A stretch of 64,000 nucleotides of DNA, taken from positions 25,529 through 89,528 of the forward strand of contig JAJIRX010000619.1 in NCBI GenBank assembly GCA_023853785.1. The letters are read 5' to 3'. Shown piece by piece: positions 52,740-63,760 of this stretch (position 1 is its first letter; each line of letters starts with the position of its first letter). The translations under genes and the position numbers were made by a program. Origin of the DNA: Psilocybe azurescens (lineage: Eukaryota > Basidiomycota > Agaricomycetes > Agaricales > Agrocybaceae). The notes under the pieces are model-generated. The model searched no databases. It worked only from the letters and a program-made list of their open reading frames with translations, and had not been told where the DNA came from.

Positions 52740-52890
52740 AGGGAGTTCGAGAGCAAGTTCGAGTGCGAGTTCGAGAGCAAGAGCAAGTTCGAGAGCAAGA
52801 GCAAGTTCGAGAGCAAGAGCAAGTTCGAGAGCAAGAGCAAGTTCGAGAGCAAGAGCAAGTTCGAGAGCGACTGTGGGAGCGAGAACGAGA
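52740..52890. repeat. 18-bp tandem repeat
   Basis: Unit AGCAAGTTCGAGAGCAAG repeated about five to six times (52748-52870), giving a (R/V)EQEQVREQEQ-like reading on plus or an ELALAL-like reading on minus. It is followed by AGAACGAGAGCGAGAG-type repeats. Whether it belongs to a coding exon cannot be told. Confidence 0.85.
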
Positions 52891-53516
52891 ACGAGAGCGA
52901 GAGCGAGAACGCGATTTTGACCGTCGATCAGGTGCGTATGGATGGAAGCGGGCTGTCTTTTCAATCGCGTTAGTTGTTTTTTTTCCCCCCTAGTTTGAGT
53001 TGAAACAAGAGATCCTGTGTACGTTGAGGCGTCGGGAAGTCTGTCAGGTCAAGAAGGATGACAATAGGGCGCTGGGGGAGGGGGGGCGAGGAAGGGCAAG
53101 GGGGGAATCGGTGTCGAGGATACGATGAGCAGTGTAGCAGGGGATTTGGCCCGTTCCATGATTTGGGTTGTATAGTGAAAAATCTCGTCAACACAAGCAA
53201 TTTAAAGGTGAAACTCACAATTAGACTCACAATAAGAGAAGTTGCCAGTGATTTAAAACTTGGAAGGGTACCGGGAACCGGAAGGGTGCTATTCACAATA
53301 GCAAAAGTGCATCCAAGTTGGATCGCACGCGTAATCAGTGCACGAATTCATTATTCTATATTTAGATTAAACCCCGGCGATTGTGATTTGATTAGTAACC
53401 GTTGCAATGCAGCCAACCCCGACAATTGTGATGTGATTAGTACCGTTGGAAAGCCTTGTACTCTCACTCCGACGAAAATACAATAGCAACAATAGACCTT
53501 GTTCAAGGTTGCACGG
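52890..53516. other. Region upstream of the WD40 gene
   Basis: No gene recognised. A short near-duplicate is visible: AACCCCGGCGATTGTGAT (53371-53388) and AACCCCGACAATTGTGAT (53415-53432), each followed by TTGATTAGTA or GTGATTAGTA and ACCGTTG. The promoter of the WD40 gene should be here. Confidence 0.5.
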
Positions 53517-55465
53517 ATGAAAAGGTGAGTCGCATACTATTCATAAAGGTCAATCCTTCAGCGCACTCACCACCTATAACACTCCAGATTATCTCTCCGT
53601 TCCGTTCACCCACCGCAAAATGTCACCCCTACTCGCGCCGCCCATTCAGACACCACTGTGAAATACTCTGAAAACAAAACCTACCTCGAAGTTGGGCAGT
53701 TAATCAGACACACTGGGATTGTTTTGTGCCTCAGTGTCACCGAAGACGGCAAACTTGCCAGTGGAGGTAGACAAAACAACCATATTTGTCTTTCACTATC
53801 TAACCTAAGTTCTACAGGGTTTGACGGTGTTTGCATCTGGGACCTCCGCAAAGCGGTTCGACAACAAATCTCTGCATCATCCAAGATAGCTGTGAAGGAG
53901 ATGGGCCGCCCCTCAGGTGCTGGTAACCGAGGAGCTACAACTGCACTTGCGTGGATCAGACGCAAAGATGAACCCGACGGCGGCCTCATTTTTGGTACGG
54001 AGATGGGACATGTTGTATCGTGGAAGGAGACTATAGGCTCTCGAGGAGAAACGGTGAGTTTCATTCTTTTGAATATATACAACTCGAAGTTAACATTCTT
54101 TAGCGTTTTGAAGAATCCTTTTGTCTTCAGTTGGCGAAACCAGGAGAAATTACCGCAATAGCATTTGAAGCTGGTTCAAACCGACTCACTGACTCCAACC
54201 GAAGCTCAGTAATTCAAGTCTTGCAAGTTGGCCCAAAATTAGATCTCCACCCTATCTTTGCTGTTGTCCTCAAGGACCACATTACAAAGGCTATTTCCTT
54301 TGGCCAAACTGGAGAAGATAAAGACCTTTACACGTTCGGAATGCATGATGGCTTGATGTAAGTCATTATTGTCACATTTTTACTTACACAGATGACGTAT
54401 CTCTCAAAGTATTACTCTGAGCGGTGTCGATGGAAAAGTCAAGAAAACTTCGTCAAACTGGCTGCACAATGTACGCCACATTTCCTCTATTTTTCCTTGT
54501 CTGACCACATACCCAGCAGAAACGCCTCGGTCAACTTCCGCCGAGGCATCTTTTTGTATCGATGACCCAAATGAAGGTGCGGCACTCTATTGCGCTGATT
54601 CTTGGGACCGGGTTCGAACTTATCCCGTCAAAGTTTTGAAGTCCCAGCGGCCCCGACAAGTCACATTTTCCGAGGACTGCAAGTACATTATCAGTGGTAG
54701 CGACCATGGTGTCATCTATGTCTTCGACAGGCGATCCGGAAACATGATCGATCAGTTGAAAAGCGGTGATGGGAGAATACAAGCTATAGCGGTAAGTACT
54801 GTTAGTTTTGTGATTAAACACTTTGTTTCTAATGTTCTACACTTGATATTTGGACTTGTACAAATGGACACTTAGTTAGAATTCGCTCTTTTCGGTGTTT
54901 TTGCACACTGTTCTGTTAATAACTTTTTGTAGAGTAAAGTTATTCAAATTCTGATCACTGATCCGGAATCCCCTCGTTCAGACGGTTCCGGTGATATATA
55001 ATTTGTCACGTAATTATAGGTTTGGTGTTTTGACGCAATATTGTGGACACCTATAGTCACGCCTTGCCATTTTTAGACACTTAGCCATGTAAAGACCAGT
55101 ATTCCTACTATGTCTGAGGAAACAAAGACACTAGAACAAGATTTGGAGTCTACAGAAGCAATTTACTATTTTCACTCATACTTGTCATTGTTGCGCATTT
55201 GAGATTTGACTCTATTGTTACTCATCAGTATAGCTACTGATTTGTGCATTATTGTCTATTTCTAACAAGTACTTCTGTATTTGTTATTCTCTCCTAACTA
55301 ATTCAAAACCAGGCAATGGAACAACCTGATTTGGCCCCCTTTATCTTTTCTGCGATGCACAGTGGCGGCGGCGATGAAGCAGGGAATATCATCATTTGGA
55401 AGAAAAAGGCAGACAATGAGTCCAAGCCTGAAGCTGTGAAAGCGTGTCGCCCGGGCATCCAGTAA
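53517..55465 (+). CDS. WD40-repeat protein (Agaricomycete family)
   Basis: Multi-exon gene with all junctions open in frame. Exon 1 is only ATGAAAAG (53517-53524); GTGAGT donor, acceptor at 53587. Exon 2 (53588-53766) reads LSLRSVHPPQNVTPTRAAHS.. and ends GKLASGG. Exon 3 (53818-54053) reads FDGVCIWDLRKAVRQQISAS, TALAWIRRKDEPDGGLIFGT. Exon 4 (54104-54357) reads LAKPGEITAIAFEAGSN.. and ends at the MHDGL segment. Exon 5 (54410-54470) reads TLSGVDGKVKKTSSNWLHN. Exon 6 (about 54517-54791) reads SQRPRQVTFSEDCKYIISGS, DHGVIYVFDRRSG. The last exon (about 55313-55465) reads FIFSAMHSGGGDEAGNIIIW and ends RPGIQ-stop. The W-D/G-H dipeptides and alternating blade pattern indicate a beta-propeller of six to seven blades. 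A scaffold role is inferred from fold. The last intron (about 520 bases) may hide another exon. Confidence 0.75.
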
Positions 55466-56118
55466 CGCCAAGTGTCCTCAAAACCTTCATTCACACCTGT
55501 ATGCTCATTATGGCCCTTGCGTTTCTGTGGCAAAACTTCGGTGTATGTCTTTGCCCTCATACATTATTGTAGCATACTAATCACTGCTTCTAGTGTATGA
55601 TCATGGAATTGAAAGGCAATCTCTTTTTTAATGTATATCTTACCGTGCTATGTTAAACCGCATGTATTTTAGTTATACGCTGAATGATTTTGGAACAATT
55701 TTGATATGCGCGGGAGCCCATATGATGAAATATACGTACTTTGTAATTGCTTTGTAATACGACAGTGTGGGGCGTCACGGCAGTACGATAGCGTGGTGGT
55801 GCAAAGTTGTCAATCAATGTCAACCACTTCCACCAATGGCACTCTATCCACGATCCTTTGACCTTCGCTCCCTCAGTTCTCTGAAACAATATGCGCTTGT
55901 GTATGGTGGGATTCGGTGAGCGCGGGTCAGCTGTTGCAGAAGTTGGGACAATAAGCGTCGGCTAGCAACGGACATGCAATGGAAAGCCTGCATAGACAAT
56001 AACCAAGGTACGTCGATGCATAAATCGATAGGTTTATTATTCTCGATTACTCTTACTAAAGCAGTCTCATTCCCCAGTGCTTCACTCCCTTGCCTTCCAA
56101 CTTGAACCTTCCAACAAA
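55466..56118. other. Intergenic region, no gene seen
   Basis: About 650 bases between the WD40 gene and the coiled-coil gene, moderately AT-rich. A direct repeat of CGTACTTTGTAAT / CTTTGTAATACGACAGTG type occurs near 55733-55765. No ORF with recognisable content. Confidence 0.5.
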
Positions 56119-58459
56119 CATGAGTGAATCGACCAACATCACCCCCACTCAAATGGAAACCGAATCCCACTTCTGGTATGCCAGCTCCTCGAAACCCAAT
56201 GTACTGAGAAAACTCCCATTCCCCCACCCCCCTGAGGCCGAAAATGTCTGGTTCTGACGCCCGAAGAGGATAGGTTCGGAGGCGGGGAATACTGAGCCAG
56301 ATCTCATGGACACATTAGACTCCAGAGACACCGCAGGAGAAGCACATAGGTCCGACAAGCAGCGCAGCAAACAACCCCGTGAAGGGCATGAGGTACTGAT
56401 TTTTGTGTATATAATGATTGTGTCTAACTTGTATTCTCCTACAGGGAGGATTCTGCTCTTGCCCACAAGCGTGTCGCTATTGCAGGGCCCAACCAAGATA
56501 CCCTTGACGATGTGAGTACTTATTTCCCACTATCAAATTATCTTCAACTTTTATTCTAACGTCTTGGACAAGATGCGTGACCGCAAAGAATATTCGCAAA
56601 AAAGGCACTATCCATGAAGAACGAACTGGCAAAACTACGTTCACAGAACAAGCTCTACTGCGACAAGCTTGGGATCTATCAAAAAAGCTTCGGAACCACC
56701 GACGAAACGGAAACACAGCTGGCAGAACAGGTTTTGCAGAGCGAGAACACGATGGATCAGCTGACGCAAACCTTCGAAGCAACAAGGAATCAGTTAGAAC
56801 TCTGCAAAACACAGATGGAGTCGGATCGGCGACAGCTTGAGAATATCCAGAAAAGCAATGAGGAGATGGTGAGTACGCTGTACCTCCATGATCACTGATT
56901 GCTTCTGCTAATTTACCTTATTCTTTCCCCTAGATGAGAGCGATCAATGGTATGAGAGAAGAACACGAACAAGATAAAGCACGTTACGAGCAAGAAAAGG
57001 TGGACCACGCCAGAGAAAAAGCCGAGCATGCAAATGAAGTGTTGGCTCTGCGGGAGCGCATCCGTGTGGCCTCCAGTACTCAAACTCAACAGGCTCGAAC
57101 TCCTGCAACACCGAGGCAACAAGAACGTAGTAGGGTTTTTAGGAGCGAGGGAGCCAGTGTCGGTATTGTACCTCTTCGCCCACCTACCACGCCATCGAAT
57201 CCCCACACAAACCCTGCCACCAAAGCCAGTCCAACTGTTGACCTCAACGCCGGCACCAACCATAGCCCTCAAACGGTCGAGAATATCGTCAAGGAAACAC
57301 TTTGTCAGTTGAGCATAAATCAGGTTTCGGCTTCAAAAGCATCTAGCAGGGGCGACCATTGTCTGCTCGTACTCGTCATAGGAAGACCCTTGAAACAGAG
57401 AAGGGAAAGATATCCAAGGCACATGATCTTCTCTGGAAGGTGCGTCTCTTTTAACAAATCATCTTTTATTACCTATCCTCATTCCGCTGCAGGAGCAGGT
57501 CCGAACGGCATGGAAGCAATACTTCGATATGGCATCAATCACCGAATTCGCTCATTACAATCTTGCACCTAAACAGGTTGTCGAAGAGTTTGAGACCGGA
57601 CCAAATGGTCCTGATCAGTCAAATACACTGGACTTCAACAGAGGTTACGAAAAATTGAGGTGGAACAAAGTCATCATATCTTGCTTTTACGACCAACTTC
57701 TTATCGACCGTGAAACTGACGGCACATGGGGTGTCTCGATGTCTCAAAGGAGTATCTTATTGCTCTCTTTTACAACCAACTCAAGCGTTCTCTGAGAGAC
57801 ATGGGCTCAAGTTCAGCACCGCCCGAATCTGGAAGAAGGACGCATGGAAACTCGTGAAGATGTTGCCACACGCGTCGCCGATTATGAGGAAGATCGGAAT
57901 AGGGTTGTTACTTCTCAGTCGTGTCGGGAGCAAGTGAGTATCCCATTTGTTACTATTACGCTCCCCTGACTAATTACAATACCTCTAGAAGTATCAGCGA
58001 CGCGTCAAGACCGTCGACCATGTCATTGTTCTCAAGACCAAATCTGATGCACCCGACCTTGAGGCATGGAAGTTCTTCCGTGAACTTCTGACCAGGCTAT
58101 CGACAAACGGAATGTCATCCAAAGATGAGGGCGCCAAAAACTTGGGGATTTCACCATTCCCGTGTTTCATGTGAAGATCTGCCCCTGGAGAAATCCATCG
58201 ATCACTAATTATTTCAAGTATGTGGACAAAGAATCTCAAAGCCTTGCCATACGTGGAAAACAAGGATCGCGTCTCCAACCCCGGGTTTATACAGCAGAGC
58301 TGGGAAGTGGAGAAGCTCCCAAGAGACTCTCTCGTTCACTCTATGACCCTGCCTGGTTGGAGTCACAAAGAAGAAATTTGGGGTGCAGAGTGGGTGGAAC
58401 ACAAGCTCAGGGTCTCAAAGGATGTTTTTGAAATGCTCGAGTTTATAGCAACTGTTTAG
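56119..58459 (+). CDS. Coiled-coil Agaricomycete family gene, unknown function (probably decayed)
   Basis: Start proposed at ATG 56119 (MSESTNITPTQMETESHFW). A charged segment follows (DTLDSRDTAGEAHRSDKQRS) that ends at a donor near 56393. Next exons carry EDSALAHKRVAIAGPNQDTL, then a coiled coil (KNELAKLRSQNKLYCDKLG.., LCKTQMESDRRQLENIQKSN, then MREEHEQDKARYEQEKVDHA; 56614-57060). A Pro/Thr-rich hinge and the family core follow: EQVRTAWKQYFDMASITEFA, GPNGPDQSNTLDFNRGYEKL (57490-57660), RRVKTVDHVIVLKTKSDAPD with AWKFFRELLTRLSTNGMSSK (57990-58130), FHVKICPWRNPSITNYFKYV (58163-58220), and the C end GAEWVEHKLRVSKDVFEMLE (to 58459). TGA at 56256 and shifts near 56600, 57730 and 57850 suggest decay. 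I recognise the family as multicopy in mushrooms; no biochemical role is known to me. Confidence 0.6.
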
Positions 58460-58915
58460 ATTAGATATTGTATGGTTTTTACAATCAAATATACCCGGCA
58501 TTTGTTACAGAATACAGATTTTTTTGTGAGCTCGCAAAGGAGATGGTAAAGCCTACACGTTGGATATCAGGCCGCTGGACCGCTGTGCATTGTGCTGATT
58601 ATGGTGATAGGACTTCAGACGATCTATTGTACGATCCATACAACACCATGGCAACGTTTGAAAACAAGGGAAACCAAGGTGTATATCTCAACGTCGTGGG
58701 CTGCATTGGAACCTCCCACATCACCTAGGACGCACAAGAATGCCCCCAAAATCTGAGCAAACTTTTGTTTGTACCTGCTCCCTTTTCCAGACGGACATCG
58801 ACTTGAAAATCTGAACGATTAACTCACAGCTTGCAGATCAAAAACCATAAAGAGGATTTGACGGTATGTTGCTGAAATATTTTCTATTTCATAACTTCAT
58901 CCAATACCTTGACAG
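58460..58915. other. Intergenic region between family gene and Plavaka-type gene
   Basis: It contains an 86-codon plus frame (58468-58728: YGFYNQIYPAFVTEYRFFCE..) without recognised homology; it could be a pseudo-exon of either neighbour. Otherwise nothing supported. Confidence 0.4.
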
Positions 58916-61311
58916 AAAGCACAGGAAACCGATCTCCCAGCTGTATTGGCGGCAATGACATTGTCCAACGATGCCAGGTGAGCTTTAACTTGAATATATT
59001 GCATCATTGGGGAAATAGTTATTAATCATCATCTTTAGCTCTCCCTGTACACCTACTTCCAGCCAGATTCCCATGGACACTGTTAGAGACAGTGTTCAGC
59101 GCCTTTGGAGGAGAGGTTTCAAAAAAGCTTACCTGAAAGATCGAAGAAAAATCCCCTACAGGCCCCCCTCAGTGTGCAGGCACACAAGCAATTACTTGTC
59201 CTTGAAGCAGTCAAAAATGAGGCACAGGAGATTGGCACCACACTGGAATTTTCTGGTCAACCTCCTGATACCCAAGCATTACTCGGCTTGGTGGACCATG
59301 CAACAACATTTGTCCGATCTGCTGGGCTGTCAATTTCAAAATGTGTAGGAACTACAGGGATCAAGGATGCTGTAATTCAGAAAAGATCAGCAGTCATCAG
59401 TTTACTTCGAAACATTAACTCTCGCGTTACTCTACTTGGAGCGCTCCTTCCCCAGGGGCTGAAAAATCAGGTATTCCGCCCGTAATTGATGCTGGTGAGT
59501 CTTCAGAAGATTTCAACTGTAACAAATTAATAATCTATTACAGAGTGCATCCTGAACAATCCCCTGGGCAAGCTGGACACGATCGCACAAGTTACCATAC
59601 TCCTAATCACTGTTTCACACTTCGTCTTGGGACTTAGTGGGAAGTCGTGTGACTTCATCGTCAGTGTTGTCTCAATGATCGTTCAAATGGCCATGTCATC
59701 TGGGATACCCAAACCATCGACCTCCTATTCCTCCATGCAAACGTCAATTTTGCAGCAGCTCTCTACCAGTCTGTATACCGCACTTGGCCGATTTGACTTA
59801 GACGGAGAATTCGACCACATATGCGGCATGCCCTGCATGCAACTTCACACACAAGGCCATAACTGACCCCATCCACTGCCACTTCTGCATATCCCGCCCA
59901 ATGTACAAACCGTGTCATTGGAAAAGATGGACCATCAATCTGTGGCGCTGATTTATTGGTGATGAAGCACGGATCCCAGCAGCCCATCAAACCTTTTGTC
60001 TCTGCATTGCTTAAAGACTATTTAGCACGCACATTGACTGATTCTGTGGCTTTGAGCGCATGCAAAGAGGCCTGCGACAATGTGATGCAACATATTCATT
60101 CAGGAAATCCAACCAGTGGCGATGATCCTACCAGAAGCGTCTTTGACTCTCCATTTATGCGATCATTTGAAGGTCCTAATGCCGGCGAGCTTTTTATTGA
60201 CAGAGGAGATACTATCAGGCTACGCATTAGCCATCCACGTCGACTTCTTTAACCCAAATACTAGCAGGCGTGCTGCTCACGAATCCATAGGTATTATATC
60301 TCTGGCAAATCTCAACCTCCCTGAAGACATGCGCTACCCCAGAATTCATTTTTCCTGTCGGTATTATCCCTGGACCACATGAACCCCCTCTCGAGGAACT
60401 CAATCACTATCTTCGCCCCATTATCGATGAACTTGTCATTGGGTGGAGCCCCAGGTACCACCTGACGCCAACACCGGATTCCATAGGCGGAGAACATGTC
60501 GAAATAGCCGCTGTAATTTCCATTAATGATCTACCTGCAGCACGAAAGGTTTCTGGGACAGCAGGAACAGCAGCAAATATCTATTGCACAGTGTGCAACT
60601 GCCGTGACCGCAAGACATTATATTGAACAGATTTTGAGGCTTGGAGTAATCGCGACCCGCAGGAAATGCACCGGCACACCGAAGCTTGGCAAGATGCACA
60701 AACACAGAAAGAGAGGATTGACAATTGAGCAGCTTAATGGGGTCCGTTGGTCCGAGCTTTGGAGGCTCCCATATTGGAATCCTGTCAAAATGCTAGTCAT
60801 TGATAGCATGCATTGCATCTTAGAAGGCCTAGTCCATTACCATTGTCGATATGCGCTCCGCCTAGATGCTGCCGAAGCGAAGGTTCAAACACCTCGGTCT
60901 TCCGCATTCTCGTATCCCTGGACCGTGTATGAAGACAACAAAAATACAAAGTATCAAGGTTTTGATGAAAAATCTGCCAAACAGGTGCAGTCTATTCAGA
61001 CCCTTCTTGAACGCCCCTTTTTGTGAGCCGGATCCTCTTGACGAGGTACAGTTACGTCGGCGACTACTCACAAAGAAAAAGGAGCCCTGATGTATGTGGC
61101 TGACGACGTTGACCTTTTATCGAAGAAGGTAATCGACGATCATGGTAGGGAAGTCGATCCCACAACCAAGGAGCAGATCGTTTCATTGCTGGTTCAATGG
61201 GTGCGTTCAAGTTGACTGCTTTTCATTATTATGTGTGTTATCTTATCAGCATAATCACAGCGCCTCAAGCCTCTCTCTGCCCCGGAGTCACTCCCAAAAG
61301 CATGCAATATG
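58916..61311 (+). pseudogene. Plavaka/Tnp2-like (CACTA-related) transposase, interrupted
   Basis: Exons with GT..AG introns: KAQETDLPAVLAAMTLSNDA (58916-58979), a helical segment LEAVKNEAQEIGTTLEFSGQ (59195-59270), LGKLDTIAQVTILLITVSHF (59565-59625) and a Cys/His region with frame damage (59800-59950). Then QPIKPFVSALLKDYLARTLT, FMRSFEGPNAGELFIDRGDT (59980-60210), YALAIHVDFFNPNTSRRAAH (60222-60285), GIISLANLNLPEDMRYP, LEELNHYLRPIIDELVIGW, NDLPAARKVSGTAGTAANIY (60520-60590) and VRWSELWRLPYWNPVKMLVI then DSMHCILEGLVHYHCR (60740-60850). This is the Tnp2-type transposase core known from mushrooms; the MHCILEGL motif is diagnostic to me. Frame shifts near 59880, 60345 and 60600 show decay. The 3' end is cut by element 3 at 61312. 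Confidence 0.78.
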
Positions 61312-62039
61312 GTGTACTTTACAGTGCCCCCATTTTCCGTTGGACTCCAACGGACTTTCACGGACCCAGCCAATTCCAATGGACAGTCCATTGGACGTCC
61401 AATGGATTCCGTTGGACTTGAGAAAATTCCGGTACCAGTCCAGTCAGAGTCCGGCCAAATTCCGGTCAAAGTCCGGTCAAGTCACTTCAAGACAGAAAAC
61501 AGGTGGACTGGCCGGACTGTCCAGTCCGTTGGACTTCCGTTGGACTTCCAGTGGACTTCCAGTGGACTCTCAGCACTTAATTAGACCAGATCCAAGAGTG
61601 CTCTGTCCAGTGGAGTCCAGTGGATGTCCAGTGGATGTCCAGTGGACTGTCACTGGTTTAATTGCAGACTTGGGAGGGGAGTTAGGGACAGTAGCAATGT
61701 TCTTGGAAGCTTTGGGAGCCATATTAAGGAAGCTAGATCACTAGGATAATACTTCAATCTTATCTTTAATTCATGTAACAATGTAATATAATATATTGAA
61801 AACTATATACTACATTATTATCTGACTTTGTGAATTTCACTAAGTCCAACTTTAAATTCACATGGAATGGAATCCAATTGGATTCCAACTGGAATACTTT
61901 AATCTTAGCTTAAATTTATGTGACAATGTAATATAATATATTAAAAACTATATACTACATGATTATATACAGGTAAAAATAAAATAAAAACATAATAAAA
62001 AGAAACAAAAAAGAAAAACAGAAAGAAAGAACGGAAAAG

Positions 62040-63480
62040 GGGCGGAGGGTACATTGGTGGTGCCGTCGTCCATGTTATCGACATCGTGGTCGGCCGTACC
62101 GTCGTTGTATGCGTCGGTGTCGCCGTCGGGTGTTGTCGTCGACCGTACCCGCTGTGGGTACGTGTCGGTGTCGTCCGTATGTCGTGGTATGCGTCGCTGC
62201 TGTCGTCGCGTGTCGTGGTGGTCTCTCCCTGTCGCCCTGCTGTCGCTGTGGTGGTATGTGTCGTGTCGCGGTCCGTACCCGTTGTGGTACGTGTCGGTGT
62301 CGTCGTCCGCCGTGCCTCTCCTGGCACCCGTCGGTCCCTTCGTCGCGGGTCGTCGCGGTCCGTACCTGTCGCGGTACGTGTCGGTGTCGTTGTCGTGTCG
62401 GTGTCATCGTCGCGTGTTGTCGTCGCCGTGGTGGTATCTGTTGGTGCCGTCGTCGCGGGTTGTCCTCGTCCTCGCCCTGCCGTCCTCGCCCCGTCCACGT
62501 CCTAGCCGTCCTCGCCCGCGCCGTCCACGTCCTCGTCCTCGTCCTCGCCGTCCACGTCCACGTCCCTCGCCGCCGTCCACGTCCTCGCCGCCGTCCACGT
62601 CCTCGCCGCCGTACTTGCCCTCGCCGTCGTCCTCGTCCCCGTCCCGTCCTCGCCGCCGTCCTCGTCCTCGCCGCTGTACTTGCCCTCGCTGTCGTCCTGC
62701 GTCCCGCTGCCGTACTCGCCCTCGCCGTCGTCCTCGTCCTCACCGCCGTACTCGCCCTCGCCGTCGTCCCTCGTCCCCGCCGCCGTCCACGTCCTCGCTG
62801 CCGTACTCGCCCTCGCCGTCGTCCTCGTCCCGCCGTCCTCGTCCCGCCGCCGTCCACGTCCTCGCTGCCGTACTCGCCTCGCCGTCGTCCTGCTCCCCGC
62901 CGCCGTACTCGCCCTCGCCGTCGTCCTCGTCCTCGCCGCACCGTACTCGCCCTCGCTGTCGTCCTCGTCCCCGCCGCCGTCCACGTCCTCGCCGCCGTCC
63001 TCGTCCTCGCCGCCGTACTCGTCCTCGCTGCCGTACTCGCCCTCGCCGTCGTCCTCGTCCCCGCCGCCGTACTCGCCCTCGCCGTCGTCCCTCGTCCTGC
63101 CCGTCGTCCTCGTCCTCGCCGTCGTCCTGCTCGTCCCTCGCCCGTCGTCCTCGTCCTCGCTGCAGTCCTCGTCCTGCCGCCGTACTCGCCCTCGCTGTCG
63201 TCCTCGCCCTCGCTGTGCGTCCTGCCCCTCGCCGCCGTCCTGCTCTCGCCGCCGTCCTCGCCCTCGTCCTGGTCCACGCCGGTGTCTTGGCCCTCACCGT
63301 CGTGGTCGTGGTCCTAGCCGTCGTCTCGCGGTCCTCGCCCTGCCCTCGCCCTCGCCCTCGCCCTCGCGGTCCTCGTCGTGGTCTCGTCCGCGTCTCGTCC
63401 GCGTCCTCGTTGTCGCTGTCGCAGTCGTCCGCGTCCTCGTCCCGTCGGTGTGGCCGTCGCGGTCGTTCTTGTCCTCTGTC
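62040..63480. repeat. GC-rich coding-like array of element 3
   Basis: Built of CGTCCTCGTCCTCGCCGCCG-like words (62460-63300) flanked by TCGTCGCGTGTTGTCG-like units. Several frames stay open for hundreds of codons (for example plus 62054-63661) but read only Arg/Pro/Ser or Arg/Thr/Gly. I regard them as artefacts of CpG-rich repeats without stops. Confidence 0.88.
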
Positions 63481-63679
63481 GCGTCGGGTTGGCTCTCGCC
63501 TGGCTCCGACCGACGAGGCGGTGGTGGTGGTGGAAGGAAAATGGTTGGGGTCGGAATCAACAACGGACCGACGCGGCATCAATATGTCACGCGCGCGTTG
63601 TTGTTTGTCCCGTGCCGAGCAGTGCCGAGAATTTCGGCCGCATCACTATCTATTTAACTAATTTTATAATTTTCCATAA

Positions 63680-63760
63680 GCCTTTGTGGCTCAGTTGGTT
63701 TATCCCTTGCGTTCGGCATTCTCCGATGCCCGAGTTCAATTCTCGTTAGTGTCTTTTTTT
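63680..63760 (+). promoter_or_regulatory. tRNA-like Pol III promoter module in element 3
   Basis: A box TGGCTCAGTTGG at 63687-63698, B box GAGTTCAATTC at 63732-63742, T7 terminator run at 63754-63760. The T-arm CGAG-TTCAATT-CTCG forms a 4-bp stem with a 7-base loop, but acceptor halves GCCTTTG and TTAGTGT do not pair. It is therefore tRNA-derived and may be transcribed, but is not expected to be charged. Confidence 0.72.

Noticed and set aside
52715..52993. REQEQV-repeat coiled-coil protein
   Set aside because: Only an 18-bp tandem repeat with short flanks; the minus reading is equally open and no gene context supports either.
62054..63661. 535-codon open frame
   Set aside because: It lies in a CpG-rich tandem array with no stops in several frames and reads only Arg/Pro/Ser; no domain.
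63680..63760. Functional tRNA gene
   Set aside because: A and B boxes are present but the acceptor stem does not pair and no clean anticodon arm can be drawn; kept as a tRNA-like promoter module.
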